Notes: a model not told the origin generated them from the letters alone. A DNA stretch of 64,000 nucleotides from Bradysia coprophila (GCF_014529535.1 NC_050738.1:13470062-13534061), one strand, 5' to 3'. Counted from the stretch's first letter, positions 13,101 to 25,982 are shown. Made by a program: numbers and translations.

Positions 13101-13540
13101 TTAGTTGCATCCGATACGGTTGACATTGGCGTATCTGGAGGTTGTGGCTAAAGGAGGATAAGTATTTTATAACATTTTGCAACAATTTCGGTTTTTTTCA
13201 ATGAACAAACCTCATCATTGTTTTGATCATTACTATCCGGAAGTCTAGTTCGCCAATCCATTCCATGATTTTGCTGAGAACACGAAAAAGAAAATCGTTC
13301 AACAAACACGTACCAGACTGAACAAAATACCCGAAATATTCAAAAAAGACTAAAACGATTCAACTTACCACAATTAATGGCTGAGGTTGCATGTCTTTAT
13401 CATTGATAATAACTGATTGTTGTTGCTGTTGATCATTGCTGTCAGATCGTTGTGGTTGAAGTGCTTGTAGCATTTGTGGTGGTGGAGGACACGTTGAATA
13501 AAATCCCATCGGTTCGGCTTTGATTTGCTGCTCGAACATA
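1023..13540 (-). CDS. C2H2 zinc-finger transcription factor, multi-exon, 3' end beyond window
   Basis: Probable sequence-specific DNA-binding protein of the nucleus. Ten exons read on the minus strand: 13540-13369, 13273-13211, 13147-12926, 12630-12552, 12482-12417, 9582-9499, 5482-5387, 4496-4413, 2664-2494 and 1193-1023. All join in frame. The last ends at a GT donor, so the gene continues left of base 1. The start is the ATG at 13539, one base after an acceptor, so a 5' UTR exon probably lies upstream. The N-terminus has a sumoylation-like IKAEP, a proline run and a short polyglutamine; then up to ten C2H2 fingers follow, about 402 residues if every exon is used. Fingers 2-3 (CRKPYLEVH and QKSSLNTH types) recur as later pairs. 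The orthologue is uncertain; a dati-like neuronal factor is one possibility from memory. Confidence is high for the fold and low for a name. Confidence 0.85.
2494..2664 (-). CDS. Zinc-finger cassette exon, fingers 7-8
   Basis: A 171-base exon, phase 1-1, with acceptor GGCGCAG and donor GTAATT. It holds two whole fingers, [17 protein letters not shown] and [17 protein letters not shown]. The acceptor makes the joining residue Val (TVQERP) instead of the usual TGERP. It is a near copy of the 1193-1023 exon: same length, same acceptor heptamer, same finger order. Confidence 0.8.
4413..4496 (-). CDS. Zinc-finger cassette exon, finger 6 (QKSTLN type)
   Basis: An 84-base exon, phase 1-1, acceptor TTTCAG and donor GTAAAT. 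It encodes [17 protein letters not shown] followed by [12 protein letters not shown], one complete C2H2 finger with canonical linkers on both sides. It is too short to show as a standalone reading frame, but the finger match and both splice sites are clear. Confidence 0.78.
4974..5118. repeat. Imperfect palindrome inside zinc-finger gene intron
   Basis: Arms of roughly 55 bases begin TTGTTTCA and run through GTTTTTCAGCTG to AACTGTTTATACG; the right arm, from CGTATAAACAGTT to GAAACAA, is the imperfect reverse complement. The loop is about 35 bases and GC-richer. No target-site duplication was found. It could be a small foldback transposon. Confidence 0.6.
5387..5482 (-). CDS. Zinc-finger cassette exon, finger 5 (KPYL type)
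   Basis: A 96-base exon, phase 1-1, from acceptor GTTCCAG to donor GTATTT. It encodes an unusual linker [11 protein letters not shown] followed by one finger [17 protein letters not shown] and MRIHTG. With the next exon (4496-4413) it makes the same two-finger unit that the 2664-2494 and 1193-1023 exons carry undivided. Confidence 0.78.
6527..7405. mobile_element. Foldback/MITE-type element bounded by TTAA
   Basis: The ends are inverted (GAGGCATCGGT at left, ACCGGTGCCTC at right), each bounded outside by TTAA at 6527-6530 and 7402-7405. A second inner inverted pair of about 50 bases (6600-6650 and 7297-7348, through GATGATATCTTTCCATCAGA) lies inside. TTAA at both borders is typical of piggyBac-type insertions; the family is inferred from this only. 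Internal reading frames are short and unlike a transposase, so it would be non-autonomous. It sits in an intron of the zinc-finger gene. Confidence 0.65.
8043..8208. mobile_element. Small foldback element (MITE-like)
   Basis: Arms of about 35-40 bases: the left runs from TTGCACACGTAAAAG to ACTTTTGTATCTAAGCT, and the right is the reverse complement (AGCTTAGATACAAAAGT to GCGTGCGCAA). The spacer is about 90 bases. No clear duplicated target was found. Confidence 0.6.
9499..9582 (-). CDS. Zinc-finger cassette exon, finger 4
   Basis: An 84-base exon between a GATAG acceptor and a GTTCGT donor, phase 1 at both ends, 28 codons. It encodes a single finger, [17 protein letters not shown], from the GERPF linker to HTG. 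Because it is a multiple of three with matching phases it can be skipped without a frame change. Its helix (TQKCALTLH) differs from the KPYL and QKSSLN types repeated elsewhere in the gene. Confidence 0.78.
12417..12630 (-). CDS. Zinc-finger exons 4-5: fingers 2 and 3 (founder pair)
   Basis: Exons 12630-12552 and 12482-12417 are separated by a 69-base intron. Finger 2 has helix [10 protein letters not shown]. The intron splits the second codon of the pair CDLC in finger 3 (T|GT), and finger 3 has helix [10 protein letters not shown]. The second exon ends as CAC ACA G before GTAATT, so the break falls in phase 1 inside the HTG-ERP linker. This pair is the closest match to the three repeated downstream units and looks like their parent copy. 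Confidence 0.8.
12926..13540 (-). CDS. N-terminal exons of the zinc-finger gene with finger 1
   Basis: Three exons joined in phase 0: 13540-13369, 13273-13211 and 13147-12926. They encode a disordered, Gln/Pro/Ser-rich N-terminus of about 105 residues, then finger 1 ([21 protein letters not shown]) and the linker [10 protein letters not shown], where the third exon stops at a GTGAGT donor inside the next finger. A longer reading that begins upstream at 13557 would need a TTG start, so the ATG at 13539 is preferred. Upstream of the acceptor at 13541 no coding exon could be tied in. Confidence 0.75.
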
Positions 13541-15499
13541 CTAATCGTAGCAAGCAAATCACTTGTAGGGGGTACGGGAACTCTCCCGACCCCCCAATGT
13601 GTAGGGAAACTAATGTTGGCTTGATTTTATCGATAACCGCCATGAATTTCTTGCCACAAGGTCATGTTGATGGATATTTTATCTGCAAATCAAGCAAACA
13701 TCGACAAACATAAAAATAAATGACATTATCTTCGACGAGATGGAAACGTATATAATAAAATAAAACGGCAGACGAGATATATAAAATAAAAAAAAAACGA
13801 AGATTTTCTTAACCTAGTTCAACATTGTGTGGTGTGGTAACAAAAATAAATAAAATATAAAATGTTTGATCGGGTTGTCTTCCCGACAGAAACTAAATCA
13901 AAATGATTTTTTTTCTTAAAACCACCGAAGTACATCACCACACCGTATATACATATTATACATTCATGTTCCTATTGTTTTACTCGGCGCTATGATGTAC
14001 AGCTATTATATATGGTTATAAATACATGACAAGCCGGCAACGAAAACTTTGAGTCGACTATCCTTTTTTGGCATTTTCAAGGAGACTATACTCACTACAA
14101 AAATACCTATCTAAAGTATATACCACACCCAAAAATCAGCTGAAGGATATATTTTCATTTATATGTACGCCCTCTCACTATGTGCTTCTGTATTACATAA
14201 GAAAGCACCGGCACGATGGCCTTGTTAACCTTTGTTTGCTTTCCATTTTTCCTCTCCATAAACAAGAGAGGTTTTATTTTCCTTTTCTTCATTTTCAATG
14301 GAAAAGACAACGTTCTCCGAAAAAAAAATCTGATGGTTTACTTTGTCGCTAACCGCATTCTTTCCATTTATAAATGCGGTTTTTACTTTATAAAATATTC
14401 AAATGTTTCCAGCCAAAATTTCGAATAACAAAACCGTTTTTTAGTTTAAAAAAAAGAAAAGAAAGAAAAATACAAAGTTGAGTGTTGAGTTAGAATTACT
14501 TAATGGAAGAACAAACCTTTTCGAAATGATTCTTCTTTTAATTGCAGCTAAGAGACATCCCGAAATGATGTAACTGCGCAAACATAGCCCTTTTCGTATA
14601 GATACAGATAGGTAGGGCTACAGTGTTCTTCAAAAGAATTATTTAAAGAATTCATGAAGTCAGTCAGAGGCGTTGACATTAGCTAGAGCGATTAGACGAA
14701 GAGTTCCGAAATAATAATATTGTGGGAATAAATATTAGCTGCGGGTAAACGGTCTTCACACGGTGAGAGAAAGAGTTGGTTATGTTCGACCACATAATAT
14801 TTGAATCAAGTATATAGAAACCTTGCTAATTAAGTCGAACAACTGATTCGTCACACACTTGATGGTCAACTCACGCTAGTATTTAAACTAACATGTGGAA
14901 TTTGATACTTAGAAAGTGGTTGATTGATGCTAATCATTTTAACTGCTAAATTTTGTAAAAACTTTGATTTTTAACTATATTTCAAACACCACTACAGACA
15001 TCGAGATCGACATGGTTGAATGAACACTCAAATGTTAAGAAATATTTACAGAAGAAAATGCATATTTACGGTATACCAAATCATCCCTATACTTAAAACC
15101 CATAGTGATATATTGTTGGCCGCGACATTCTTTAAGTCGTCTTTAACCATGTTCTGTACATTTTTGCATTTGCACAAAAATCAGCCATCATGGGTTCACA
15201 GAAAAAATTGATTTAAAGAATGTCTCGGCCAAAAATATATCACTCAGTACTTTGGGTCTTTGTCGAAGGAGCACCTAATTTTGTGAGCAAGTGGATAACC
15301 ACTTTGTGGGTAAGGAGAAAACCACTTAGATGATTAACATTATTAACCAAATGTTAATCAAGTGATTAACAAGTGATGACCTATATGTAAATCGTCGGAA
15401 GTTAAATGTAAAACTCACTGATTACTCGAGATCAAATTTTCAAAGTCAAATTAATCAAAATCGGATGTGAGTCTCGATTAAAATTTCTTTTTATAACAG
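13541..15499. other. No gene seen upstream of the zinc-finger coding start
   Basis: AT-rich sequence with short stop-bounded reading frames only. Probably holds an intron or 5' region of the zinc-finger gene. A noncoding first exon must lie somewhere to the right of 13541, but I could not place it. Confidence 0.4.
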
Positions 15500-15514
15500 A
15501 TGCGAATTAAGTAT

Positions 15515-15644
15515 AGATTCTCAGTATTGCAGCTGTGGTCTCGGAAAGAAACAGCTCTTGACATTATTTGTAAATGCCCGAAGTACTGGATCTTCCGACA
15601 CAGAACGCTAGGCGGTCATTTCATTCGATCACTCAACGTACCCA
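15515..15644 (+). pseudogene. Fragment of a LINE reverse-transcriptase C-terminus
   Basis: Two overlapping frames together resemble the Cys-rich tail that follows the reverse transcriptase of non-LTR retrotransposons: QYCSCGLGK in one frame, then KETALDIICKCPKYW and IFRHRTLGG in another (pattern C-x-C ... ET ... C-x-C-P ... R-LG). The frame shift between the parts and the absence of any upstream polymerase motif show it is a dead scrap. A foldback element starts directly after it at 15645. Confidence 0.5.
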
Positions 15645-15959
15645 CACTGATAAAAAAATTTCGTCAACATACATCCAGTATGTATGAAATGGCTGGCAGA
15701 CAGCTTCATTTCTGTCTTACTTCGAATATGTATATTCCAACGTCTGGCAAGTATATCGTACATGTTCGACGTACAAACATACGAGTGACAAGAATAGTCA
15801 CGAGCAGTACGTATGACTATACGTCGGACATGTACGATATACATGTCAGACGTTGGATATACATGTCAGACGTTGGAATATACATATCCGACGTAAGGCA
15901 GAAATGAAGCTGTCTGCCAGCCATTTCATACATACTGGACGTAAATTTTTTTATCAGTG
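15645..15959. mobile_element. Foldback MITE with long inverted arms
   Basis: The terminal inverted repeats (CACTGATAAAAAAATTT and its reverse complement) are perfect for 17 bases, and imperfect pairing continues for about 130 bases per arm, including GGCTGGCAGACAGCTTCATT. The right arm contains a direct duplication of ATACATGTCAGACGTTGG. No convincing target-site duplication was seen, so the superfamily is open. A 135-codon frame that crosses the element is a by-product of its repeats and is not a gene. Confidence 0.75.
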
Positions 15960-18900
15960 CAAGTTCGGAAACAAATGGTCACACAACCAACAAATCTAGT
16001 ATCTCAGCACAGTTATTATTAGTCCACTGTTTAATTAATACAAATGCAAACTATGCGTTACAATATGAAACAAATGATTTTATTCTTGGATGTTCACTAC
16101 AGTGCTCCTTCAGCTCAAGAAAATGTTCTTTCAGTAATCAGCAGAAATAAAAAAGAAGAAACAAAAATACTAAATTCGCTGGTGCTCATCAATGATTCAA
16201 CATACTATTATGCCCCACAGTCATAGTTAATGCAATTTAAAACAACAAAAATTCTGCTCGCATCGATGACCTAGCTAGTGACCGAAAATTTTTCCGAAAC
16301 TTTGCCACAATTACATCTATATGAATTCCTTAAAAAAAGAGAAAGTCTTTTACCGGCATTACCCTTCAAAGATTCTATACTGATAATCATCACGTATATA
16401 TAATATAAATGAACAATATTCGCTTACACAACTACCGAAATTATACATAAATGCTGTAGCATGGAAATAAAGAATTCGAGTGAAAAAAAAAACAACCAAA
16501 ACATTGTCCTAGTTCGGAAAGTGTTCCTGAGCGCATACGAAATACGTATATGTAGGCGATACATGTGTGGTATCTATATATGTACATCACAAAATAATCT
16601 ATTCGAAAAATATCTGTACAATTTTATGCTTTTATGTTTCACATGTGTATACACATATATACGTATCTATATATAATATGCACACACTGTATTTTGATAT
16701 GGCATGGTACATTGGTAGTACTACTCACAGAGCATACGTACAACTCATGACTTCGATGTATAAAATATGTATAACTGAACTGAAACCGAAACATATCTAT
16801 TTTATGTATATTTATTAGAGAATTTCTATATATTGTATTATATTCCCAAGGTCGTCTGACTGCTGCCGGTACCGCTAGCACAAAGTTATGTATTATTCCC
16901 CGTTATAATATAAACATGTGTATTATATCAACATATAATATAACATAAATATGTACGGTTTTGTGTACTTAAAGTGAAAGTATTTTCGTATAGTAGCGGT
17001 ATAAGCAACATAAAGGCAACATACCAATATTCCTCGACATTATAAAATATAACTTGCTTATAACATTTTACCTAGGTACAATTTTTGGTACATAATGTCA
17101 TGTATAAATAAATTGGATGTTATATGTTGTGTATCAAAATGAGTGTGTGTCTATGATCATATATGTTTATTCGGTGGAATATAATGTGTAGAACATTTAA
17201 ATTTACGACTATGGATGTTACGTATACATTTATACGGAGAGACATTGGGATTTGGTAAAAGGTGCAAAAAAAAAGAAGAGGCAACCGAAACTTTCTTGAG
17301 TTGGTCATGACTTTGGTACAATCATAAAGAGAGCTATTATAAAATCAAAATAAATAAACGAACGAACGAACGTTTTTTTTTTCTTCTTCTTTCTTCCTCA
17401 ACTTGTTTTAAATGTTTTATGTGCGCCATTATCATTTTGTTGTTCGCGGAATGCATATGGAATGAAAATGTAAATAAAACAGGCGATGGATGGTACGGCT
17501 ATTTTATACCATGTTGGATCAGCTTATAATACAGAAATTGATGATGTCAGCAGAGAAGTGTGACTCATCTGCAGACCGTTCTTTTTTCCTGGTATATCAG
17601 TTTTTTTCTTTTGCTTTATTTCGATTGTTTATTGTTAGATGCGATGCGACTCATTAATTTGATTAATAGAATAATTTCAAATTGTTTAAGAAAACATGTG
17701 TGAGTGGGAGGGCTAAGTGTTCGAATGTATTGAGACGGTGGTGTGGTAAATAAAGAAATCTTGTTGGTGGAATTGGATATATAGGTAACTTTTAAGAGTG
17801 ACGTACATATTAAGCAGGGACTTTTTTTGGGGAAACATTTTCCCATATTTTGTCACATTTTTCATGTTTTCTCAGTTTTCTCCAAAAAATTGTTTTTTGC
17901 AAAAATTAGGAAAAATCTGAAATTCTGGAAAATTTGAGAAAATGTTTTCTCAAAAATAGTCTGTTATGGAATCCTAACGCATAAAGAATAAAAGAAACAT
18001 TAGCGTCCTATGAATCATTCGACCGATTCGATTCAATTCTTTTAAGTGCCGATACCAATGGGCGTTTCATGTGGATTCCCTTCTTCATCAAATTTACTAT
18101 TATTTTACCATCCCTTAAAAATATTAGACCTTCCCAAAGGTCAGAATTTAGTGAAAGGATATTTCCGATAGGATGCTTTTAAGCTGAAGAATTTCGCAAG
18201 GCTTCTATATAACTCGTCGATACCGCTTAATTTCTCAATTGAAATATTCAACCAGCAACCGCATTGGCAACAAAAATCGCATCCTCCGGCCTTTTTTGCT
18301 TATTGTTCTACAAGAGGTTTGCAATGTGAACTTCAATTTCGTTTGAGAGGGAGACTGGTTTTAACATTTGAATGAGATATTTTGTAAATTAAACATTTAT
18401 CTGTCTTACAAATCTAAATAAATAACGAATATGTCTATACGTTTATGTACAAGTGCTTCAAGTTTGACACCTAATTATACAAAGATCAAGTGATTAAACC
18501 TACGGGTATTATACGGTAGAGAGAAATAAATGGATATACCATCCAGCGTTAAAGGCATTGAACATATACAATTATACGAAAGCTAAAACTCGACTGTTGG
18601 ACTGTTCGACCAATCACGAATAAAAAAAAAACTTTTGATATGTCTACGAAGGAACTTGAAAAATCAATAACTCAATCCTCCTTATATATACACACAAGTG
18701 CCGACGTCGCTTTTGCACCCGTAATACGTTCAGTACAACGAAAGACGCTGTAGTGGAAATAATAGCTAAATTCAATCAGAAAAGAGAAAATTGAATTTCT
18801 TTCATAGAGATTTTAATCAACAGAAATAGAGAAGGAAAAAAATCGTTCTAATTGCTTGAAAATTTAATTTCACCTTATCGTCAAGATAAATTTCCTACTG

Positions 18901-21900
18901 AAATCCAGTATGTGTGCGAAATATAGCATTTATATCCGAAGGTAACCAACACACAATTCCGTATTATATTATGTACAAAATTGGTTAAATAATCTATGTA
19001 AATAACTCATGTTCTGGTTGAATGGAGATAAATCAAAAAAGAGGAAAAAGTTATGTAGTTTCGTGATGACATTCACAAAATATAGCGAGTGAAGCGCCCA
19101 TTAGCAGAGAATTATTTTCTAACACTTTTCGGTGAACATTTCGTGAGGGTGTAGATTGATAAAAAGCGTCAAGCGAAATTCTCATTTTACCAAAACAGAG
19201 GGAAAAAAATGGAAATAAAATGGAAAATAGAAAAACAACCCGCCGTAATGTCAATTACAGAGTGTGCTGCTATTTTCTCCTTTCCCGTACATTCACTTAT
19301 GTAATGCCATTTCCCAAAAACATGTAACTCTACCTTCCTCCCCTCAATTTTACAATGGCAAAATCGAAATAGCCATAACAAATTTAAATTACAACAACGG
19401 AACAACGGAGATGGATATACTAACATAAATTCGTTGAGTGCAGTATCGTATGTATATGTTATACAGCAGACGAGTCAAATACCAAATATGGATTTAAAAT
19501 ATCGATAAAACTTTAAACGAGCTGTATTTATACCGCCTGAGACGACTCTCGAAATATTTATGAGTTCCATTCCAAACCCACCTAGAATCGCTCTATATAG
19601 AGACACTCTCGTTTTGCTATATACGCATCGGAGTGCTATGGGTGTATTTATATATAGATATCGTACATATATATATATGTACAGACATGGATATAGAAGT
19701 TATATAGATTAAAATTGCACAGTACATAGCACCAAAGTGATTCTCTGGGTGTAACAACCGATTGGAAGATTTTGATTAATCTCAAAATAAAATAAAGGGA
19801 AATGTCTGGCTGTTACGTTGGATGTGTGCACAGAGAGTTTACCCATTAAAAATATTTTCTATAAACTATATAGCCGAAGGGACGAAAAACGGGTGATGGC
19901 GAAAAAAAGGGGTTTGAAGAATTGAAACGAGTAATATTTTAAGATTCTTTGTTTTGATAATAGACATCTATTTCAATGAGGGGTGGCTAAATTAGTTTAT
20001 ATCATCATTAATTTTAGACTTCATCTGTACTTGATTGTTCAAATGGTTCCTTATTCCATTCAACTGAAAACATAGTAACGATAGATAAGGTGTAATTTAA
20101 TCAAATTTCGCTTTTCTTTCGCTTCTATTTTCGTTCGCTTTTTCCTTTTCTTTTAATTATCGACACCGAAAGCGGAAATTATTTTGATTTCCTACCAATC
20201 CGCAATTTTTTTCTATTTTATAGAACGAAAATATTCAGTCCGGGTGTTTGGATGTTGATTCCTCGTCGGTATATAAAACATTTTCTCGAATTCAGCTATT
20301 ACATTATCTGAGTTACTAAAAGTCGTCGGTCGGAAGAGGTTTTGTGTATGGAATGAAAAGAAGTGGCAGAAATCTCAAACAAAATCTTTTATAGAGGGAG
20401 GATAACGTTGCGCACAATTATTGATTAGTTTCGTTGTTTTTTTTTTCCTGTTCTTTAAAAGGGGTGATTAAATTAGAGGTCATCAAGCGTATAGTGTACG
20501 AACTCTCGTAATTTTGAATTAACAGAATTAGTTCGGTAAGGAAATGGAATCAACGACATTGCACATGCTAGGTTGTAAAAAAATCGCGAAGTTGAGTTTG
20601 AAATATAGCTGTTTCGATGGACGCAGATACTTAATTACCCGCAATTAAAACAAAGAAATACCATCCAGAAAAAAGTTGAAATATAAATGTTTCTACCCGG
20701 GATGCAATGTTTCATATTTAAAATTGTAATTTAGGTTCGCATAATTCAATTATACAAACTTCAAAGATTATTCACGTTCTAGAATGAAGATGAAAAATTT
20801 GGAAAAATGAATTATAAACATCTCAACAGAGTCCAATTTATGTTGCAGGTTCAAAATTCTAAACTTTCAATGAATTCGAGACCAACTGGAAATATAATTT
20901 CTAAATTCCTTCAAGTAAATGATTCGGAGTAGGAGCCGATTGATTTTTTTTTTTAATCGGCCTCGGCTTGGAGCGTGGATGACGTTGTAGATCTTAAGTT
21001 TCTTAAGCAAGTAATTAGATTTTAATTCGATGATTCACCTTTTGTAGGTGTCAGTGATCCGCTGCATACAACTTAAAAGTTAAAGCTCCGGCTAAGAATA
21101 TTTTTTCACGTTTTTCTTAAAAAATTTCCTTAGCCGAGCTTCACCTTTCAATTTCGCACAAAGCCGATCGCTTACACCACCAAAAGATAATTCCTCTACT
21201 TCATATCTAATTGTTTCCTGAAAACACCTAAGCTCAACAACTTAATCGACTCCCCAAGTCAGGCTTTATCTGATTAAACAAATCCGCTCTTCACTCTGGT
21301 GCAACATAAAGTAAATCATAGTGGGTTGGGTTCAGTCATTAACTTGCGACCACTTCCTATGGAATATGTACAGGCACCTACTGTTACCTACAACTAAGAG
21401 ACGATCTCCATCTCTTTAGCGTTAAATTGAACTGAACCGAATTGTAAATGGAGTACACATATGCTCCACAGAAACCATTTATTTATTTTCCATTGAAATG
21501 CATCTATGAATGGCTATGTACTGTACATGGAATATCGGTCGAGTCGGAAGCAGCAATTTCACCATCGAATCCCACACAGAATTTGTGTTGAAAACTTCGA
21601 AATTTAACCGGATGAAAAGTAGTGCAACCCAACCCTCTCATCAATCAATTAAAATCTGGGTGGTCACATTTGGATTTACGAAATAATTTCAATGCAAAAA
21701 AAAAATCGATTGGAAATTGAGAGGTCTTTCTGCTTGAAGGTTTGATGCAATGAAACAGTTTGATTTGATGTTGTTCTTGAAATAGTTTTCATCAATGAAA
21801 TCGAATTTAGATTAAGCAGCGGACGATTTAAAACCGAAATTCTGATCTTCCACGAAAAAATTATAAGAAATTATTAAATGTCAACAAGCATTTAGGCGTA

Positions 21901-24900
21901 GGATGAGAAATATGTCTGAGTCTGGTTACATCCCAGTTCCATTCGCATGGAAAATTCTCTTGGCTGACTACATTAAACGGAAATAGATTGATGACACTAA
22001 GTACGGTTTGTGCTTCAAGAAAATCATTCAAATGTCATGTATGAACTAAATTGTGAATAAAACTATCCGACAATCCGTGCATATGCGACAGTTTACATCA
22101 TGTCGTGTAAGCTTAGAAGACCAAAGTTTAATTTGCATCGACCCACCAGTTTTCATTAGAACAAAAACTGATAACAATTAAAGTTTTCTGATGAGTTGTA
22201 ATTGGTGTACATTCAGCCGAAAATCGCGAGCGGATCATTTAATTTTTTTTTTTTTTCGTTGATGAGTTTAATAGGCCTATTGATCCTTTACATTATCCTG
22301 ATCTGCCTGGCAAAAAACAATTTTGTAATGTTCACTGTTACCACGTAGCTTTTCTAAATTTACAAATTTCACCCACAATCACCATGTCTTCTTTTCGCCT
22401 GGTGTATATATATTTAACAAACTCTGCGGGATCAATAAATAAATACAACGCATAGTACTGAAAGGACGGTGTAATTTTGTAAATTTGTATATACCAAATA
22501 TAGAATTGATGGCACCTAACAACACTGACATCTAAAAAAGCGACACCATATAGAAAATCAATATGTCGGTAATATCGTAGCCAAAAATTAGTCATTTTTT
22601 GTTCTCTGCCACACACAAAATGTATTTATAAAAAAATAAAAATAAAAAAAAATGGAAACTGAAACTCAACTTTTATTGAGAGCATGAAATCGGTTAAACG
22701 ATTTGAACTCATCTCGAGTTAATTTATAAGTTGCAAAGAAAACTGAACTCTAATTAAACTAAGAAAAAAATCCGAAACTGTTCAGATTTCTCATCTTTTT
22801 TTTAAATTAAATTTTTTGAAATGACACACATCAGCTAAATGTGAACATGCACTCTACTGATATTAACAACATACCTTCACACAATTTTTAGCACAAAAAG
22901 CTTTTTTCTTCCTTTTACAGCTTTTGACTTTTTTTTTATTTAACACTCCGATTTAAGTTATATAATAAAATGTAGAGACTGGCTCGACCGTATATTGCAC
23001 AATTTTTTTCCCGTTTTTTTTTACTTTTCCTCAAAACGATATATGACTTGTTAATGTACAATATTCATATACATTTTTTTTTCGGTGGATATATCACTTT
23101 CTCCAAGACTATCCCAACAAACAAACGATAACCCCAACTGATAGCTATTTCACATGTAAAATCAGGAAAATTCTAAACATATACTTTAGATATGTAGTTA
23201 CAATGGATGTACATGCAGAATGAACACGGGAGAAAAAAATTATTACACAACATGTATAGAGTATAGACAGCTCAACAATACTGTACAGTAAAAGTTCATG
23301 ATACTTTGTTACAACCGAACGAAAACCAGCAAAAGCGACGGGGTTGTTTTTTTTTCTATATATTTGATATATTGGGTTCGACTGTGTTTCCGAGGGCGCA
23401 GGAAAAAGATGGAGGAAGAAATCGTCTAGCCGTAAGCTCAGAATGAAAATTTTTTGTTGTATACAATATATAAATGCTTGCATGTTGGGTAAAATTTTGT
23501 TTGGTATGCGTTGGGTGATGAGAGAGAAAATTGAAGGACGGAAAAATATGGGGAAGAGAAAATCGAAATAACTGCTCTGGGTTGAAGTGAGATAACGGCA
23601 TATGATACGGTAGGTATATTTGGCTGTAGCAATGGGGAAGGGTAATAAAAGGCCGCCCTTATAGTATATAGATGTGCACATAGATGATGGAAGACAGTGA
23701 ATGCGTATGATTTGGCACCAATTGCTGTAGGAAATTTAGAATTTTAGTTGATGAGGACGTTTAGCATTCGACTACAAAGTAGGAAGAAGTTATTGAATTA
23801 GCGGGAGAAATTTATTTTTGTTTTGCCAAAAAAAAATGAAAATTTTAGTTGGACGAATTAGTCATAGTGGGTCTGACGAAATCTATCACTGGAAGCACTC
23901 AATATACTAATACTAAACGAAACAGTCAAAACAATCGATTAAAAAAAAAAAACAACAACCGGAAGCTGTAGTTAATAGTCGACTTCAACGATAACAATTT
24001 TTTTGTTTCAAATTCACTAAAGCCGCGAGTCTTTTATTTAGAATGATGCATTTCTAAAACACTAAGCCAACTAGCCGATATGATGGTGATCTCGCTAATT
24101 TAATGGTCACTAATTAGCATCTAATTAAAAACTATTTTAAAGAAAAAAAAAACATTTCCAAACTGAATACATCGTCATAGCATTTAAAAACATCATGATT
24201 GGAGAGTGAGATGCATGTTAGTTCACATTTAGCAAATAACAAAAAATCTCACTTTATCATCTCTATAAATGACTCTCACGATTGTCACAGGACAGCGAAC
24301 GTCTACAGACGCTATCTTACATTAATGTTTAATGCGTTTTGACGTTCTTCCTGGTTTCACTAGTAGTCAGATCGATTTTCTTCAAACCCTACTATGAGAT
24401 GACTCCCTTCATCAAAAGTCATGAGCATGCTAGGGGTACAGAAAATAGTTTCCGTGTACCTATGGTACGCACGAGTCTAACAATGTAAAAAAAATAAATA
24501 AATTTCTTTCGCTGGCACACATCACCCGAAAGTCAATCTACTCCAGCAAGTGGAATTTCATTTCATGTTTCTCAGAGCTTAGTGCCAAATAGTAGAAGAA
24601 AATTGATTTTTCCAACCAGAAACAAAATTGAAAGGACAAACTCCAATGGCTGGTGGAATTGTGTTTGAGGGATGCTTTTGGGAGGCCAGTATTGGGGTGG
24701 TAACACACAGCGTTCGTATATGACTGTGTATATATAGATAGATATACTAGTAGTTCGGTTGTAAATGTATATGTGAATCGAATAAATGACTATTCGGTTA
24801 TACATAAAATGTAATTTAGATACAAGCTAAGCGAAAGCCGGTTGTCGGCATTTTGGCGTTGTCTATTTTTTTCTTCTGTTAATTCGTCACTCATACAGTC

Positions 24901-25766
24901 ACATCAGAACCCAAATATATGAATGTGTATTGCTGAAATAATTTATGGAAAAAGGAAACTGTTTTGCGTGTATTGGTTAAATAAATCTACCATTTCATCC
25001 AACTGGAGACCAATTTTTAAATAGGTTTTTATTTATAAATTTACGGAGTTTAAATTGGTTTGAGGTGACGTGATTCATTTAATTTTTGAACGTTCAAGGA
25101 TTTCTGTATAATTTCCTAGTCATCTTATTTTCACGTATACACATACTAATAGGGACGAAAGACATTGCCTTTCGTTTGAGTGTAAGTAAATGTAATAAAT
25201 GAGGCCCACCACAACAGCCCCTTTTCAGGTCCAGGCGCTGAAATCAACAACTATAGTCAACTACCCGCCAATATAGCATTAGTTTCAGAGTTTCGCAATT
25301 ATTTACCAAAATTTGAGCTGCTATTACACTTCCGATAACATCTTGCAAACCTAAGTGGTTATTAGGAAAGAGTTTCACATTTCATCCTTTTATATGATCG
25401 ATCAATAAAGCAAAACTAACGAAATTTGATGTGGAACGATGAGTGACTATTCTATGAAATTTTACTTCTGTATTAGACTTGTGATTGAAGCACCGGGGAG
25501 GATAAATCATTTTCCTATTTCTATTATTAGAATGTTTTTGGCCACCAACAAAGATTTTTCAAGAAAACGGATAGTCATCTGTTACCGAAAACAATGAAAA
25601 AAATAAATAACAAGGTCTGGGTAGCATTCTATTAGCAAAATGTAAGACCAATGAAGTAGTAGATTGTCAAAAAATGAATCAACGAACTATGGATATCGTT
25701 CTGTTATATATCAACATTTAGATAATGTTAACACGAATCAAGTAGTAGATTTTATGTCGAACACCA
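15960..25766. other. Long stretch without a supportable gene
   Basis: Nearly 10 kb of AT-rich DNA with poly-A/T runs and TATATA-rich stretches (notably 16.4-17.3 kb and 19.6-19.7 kb). The longest frame, 178 codons at 23145-23681 on the minus strand, is a low-complexity run of Ile, Phe, Tyr and Ser without a recognisable domain or conserved splice pattern. No RNA gene was recognised. It may hold regulatory DNA of the flanking zinc-finger gene, but nothing in the sequence proves that. Confidence 0.4.
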
Positions 25767-25973
25767 TTAACACATTGAAATTAATTGCGACTTTCCAACT
25801 TTCGGCACCCTGGACTTTACTTAAATAGTCGAAGAATGCCTCCAAATAAATTTCTAAAAATCCAAAACTGAATTCCAGATTTTTAGAAATTTATTTGGAG
25901 GCATTCCACGACTATTTAAGTAAAGTCCAGGGTGCCGAAAGTTGGAAAGCCGCAATTAATTTCAATGTGTTAA
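25767..25973. mobile_element. Near-perfect foldback MITE bounded by TTAA
   Basis: Arms of about 95 bases are almost perfect inverted copies: TTAACACATTGAAATTAATT at left and AATTAATTTCAATGTGTTAA at right, meeting at a short centre near 25870. TTAA sits at both outer ends, matching the TTAA target preference of piggyBac-type elements. There is no coding capacity. The high arm identity suggests a recent insertion or gene conversion. Confidence 0.75.
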
Positions 25974-25982
25974 TAGTATATT

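Noticed and set aside
15500..15907. A 135-codon frame on the plus strand
   Set aside because: Its first third is a LINE tail scrap and the rest is the inverted and direct repeats of the foldback element; the mirror frame on the other strand shows the same repeated peptides.
23145..23681. A 178-codon frame on the minus strand in the gene-poor region
   Set aside because: Composition is Ile/Phe/Tyr/Ser-rich as expected from translated AT-rich noise, with no domain, no supporting splice pattern, and overlapping frames of similar length.
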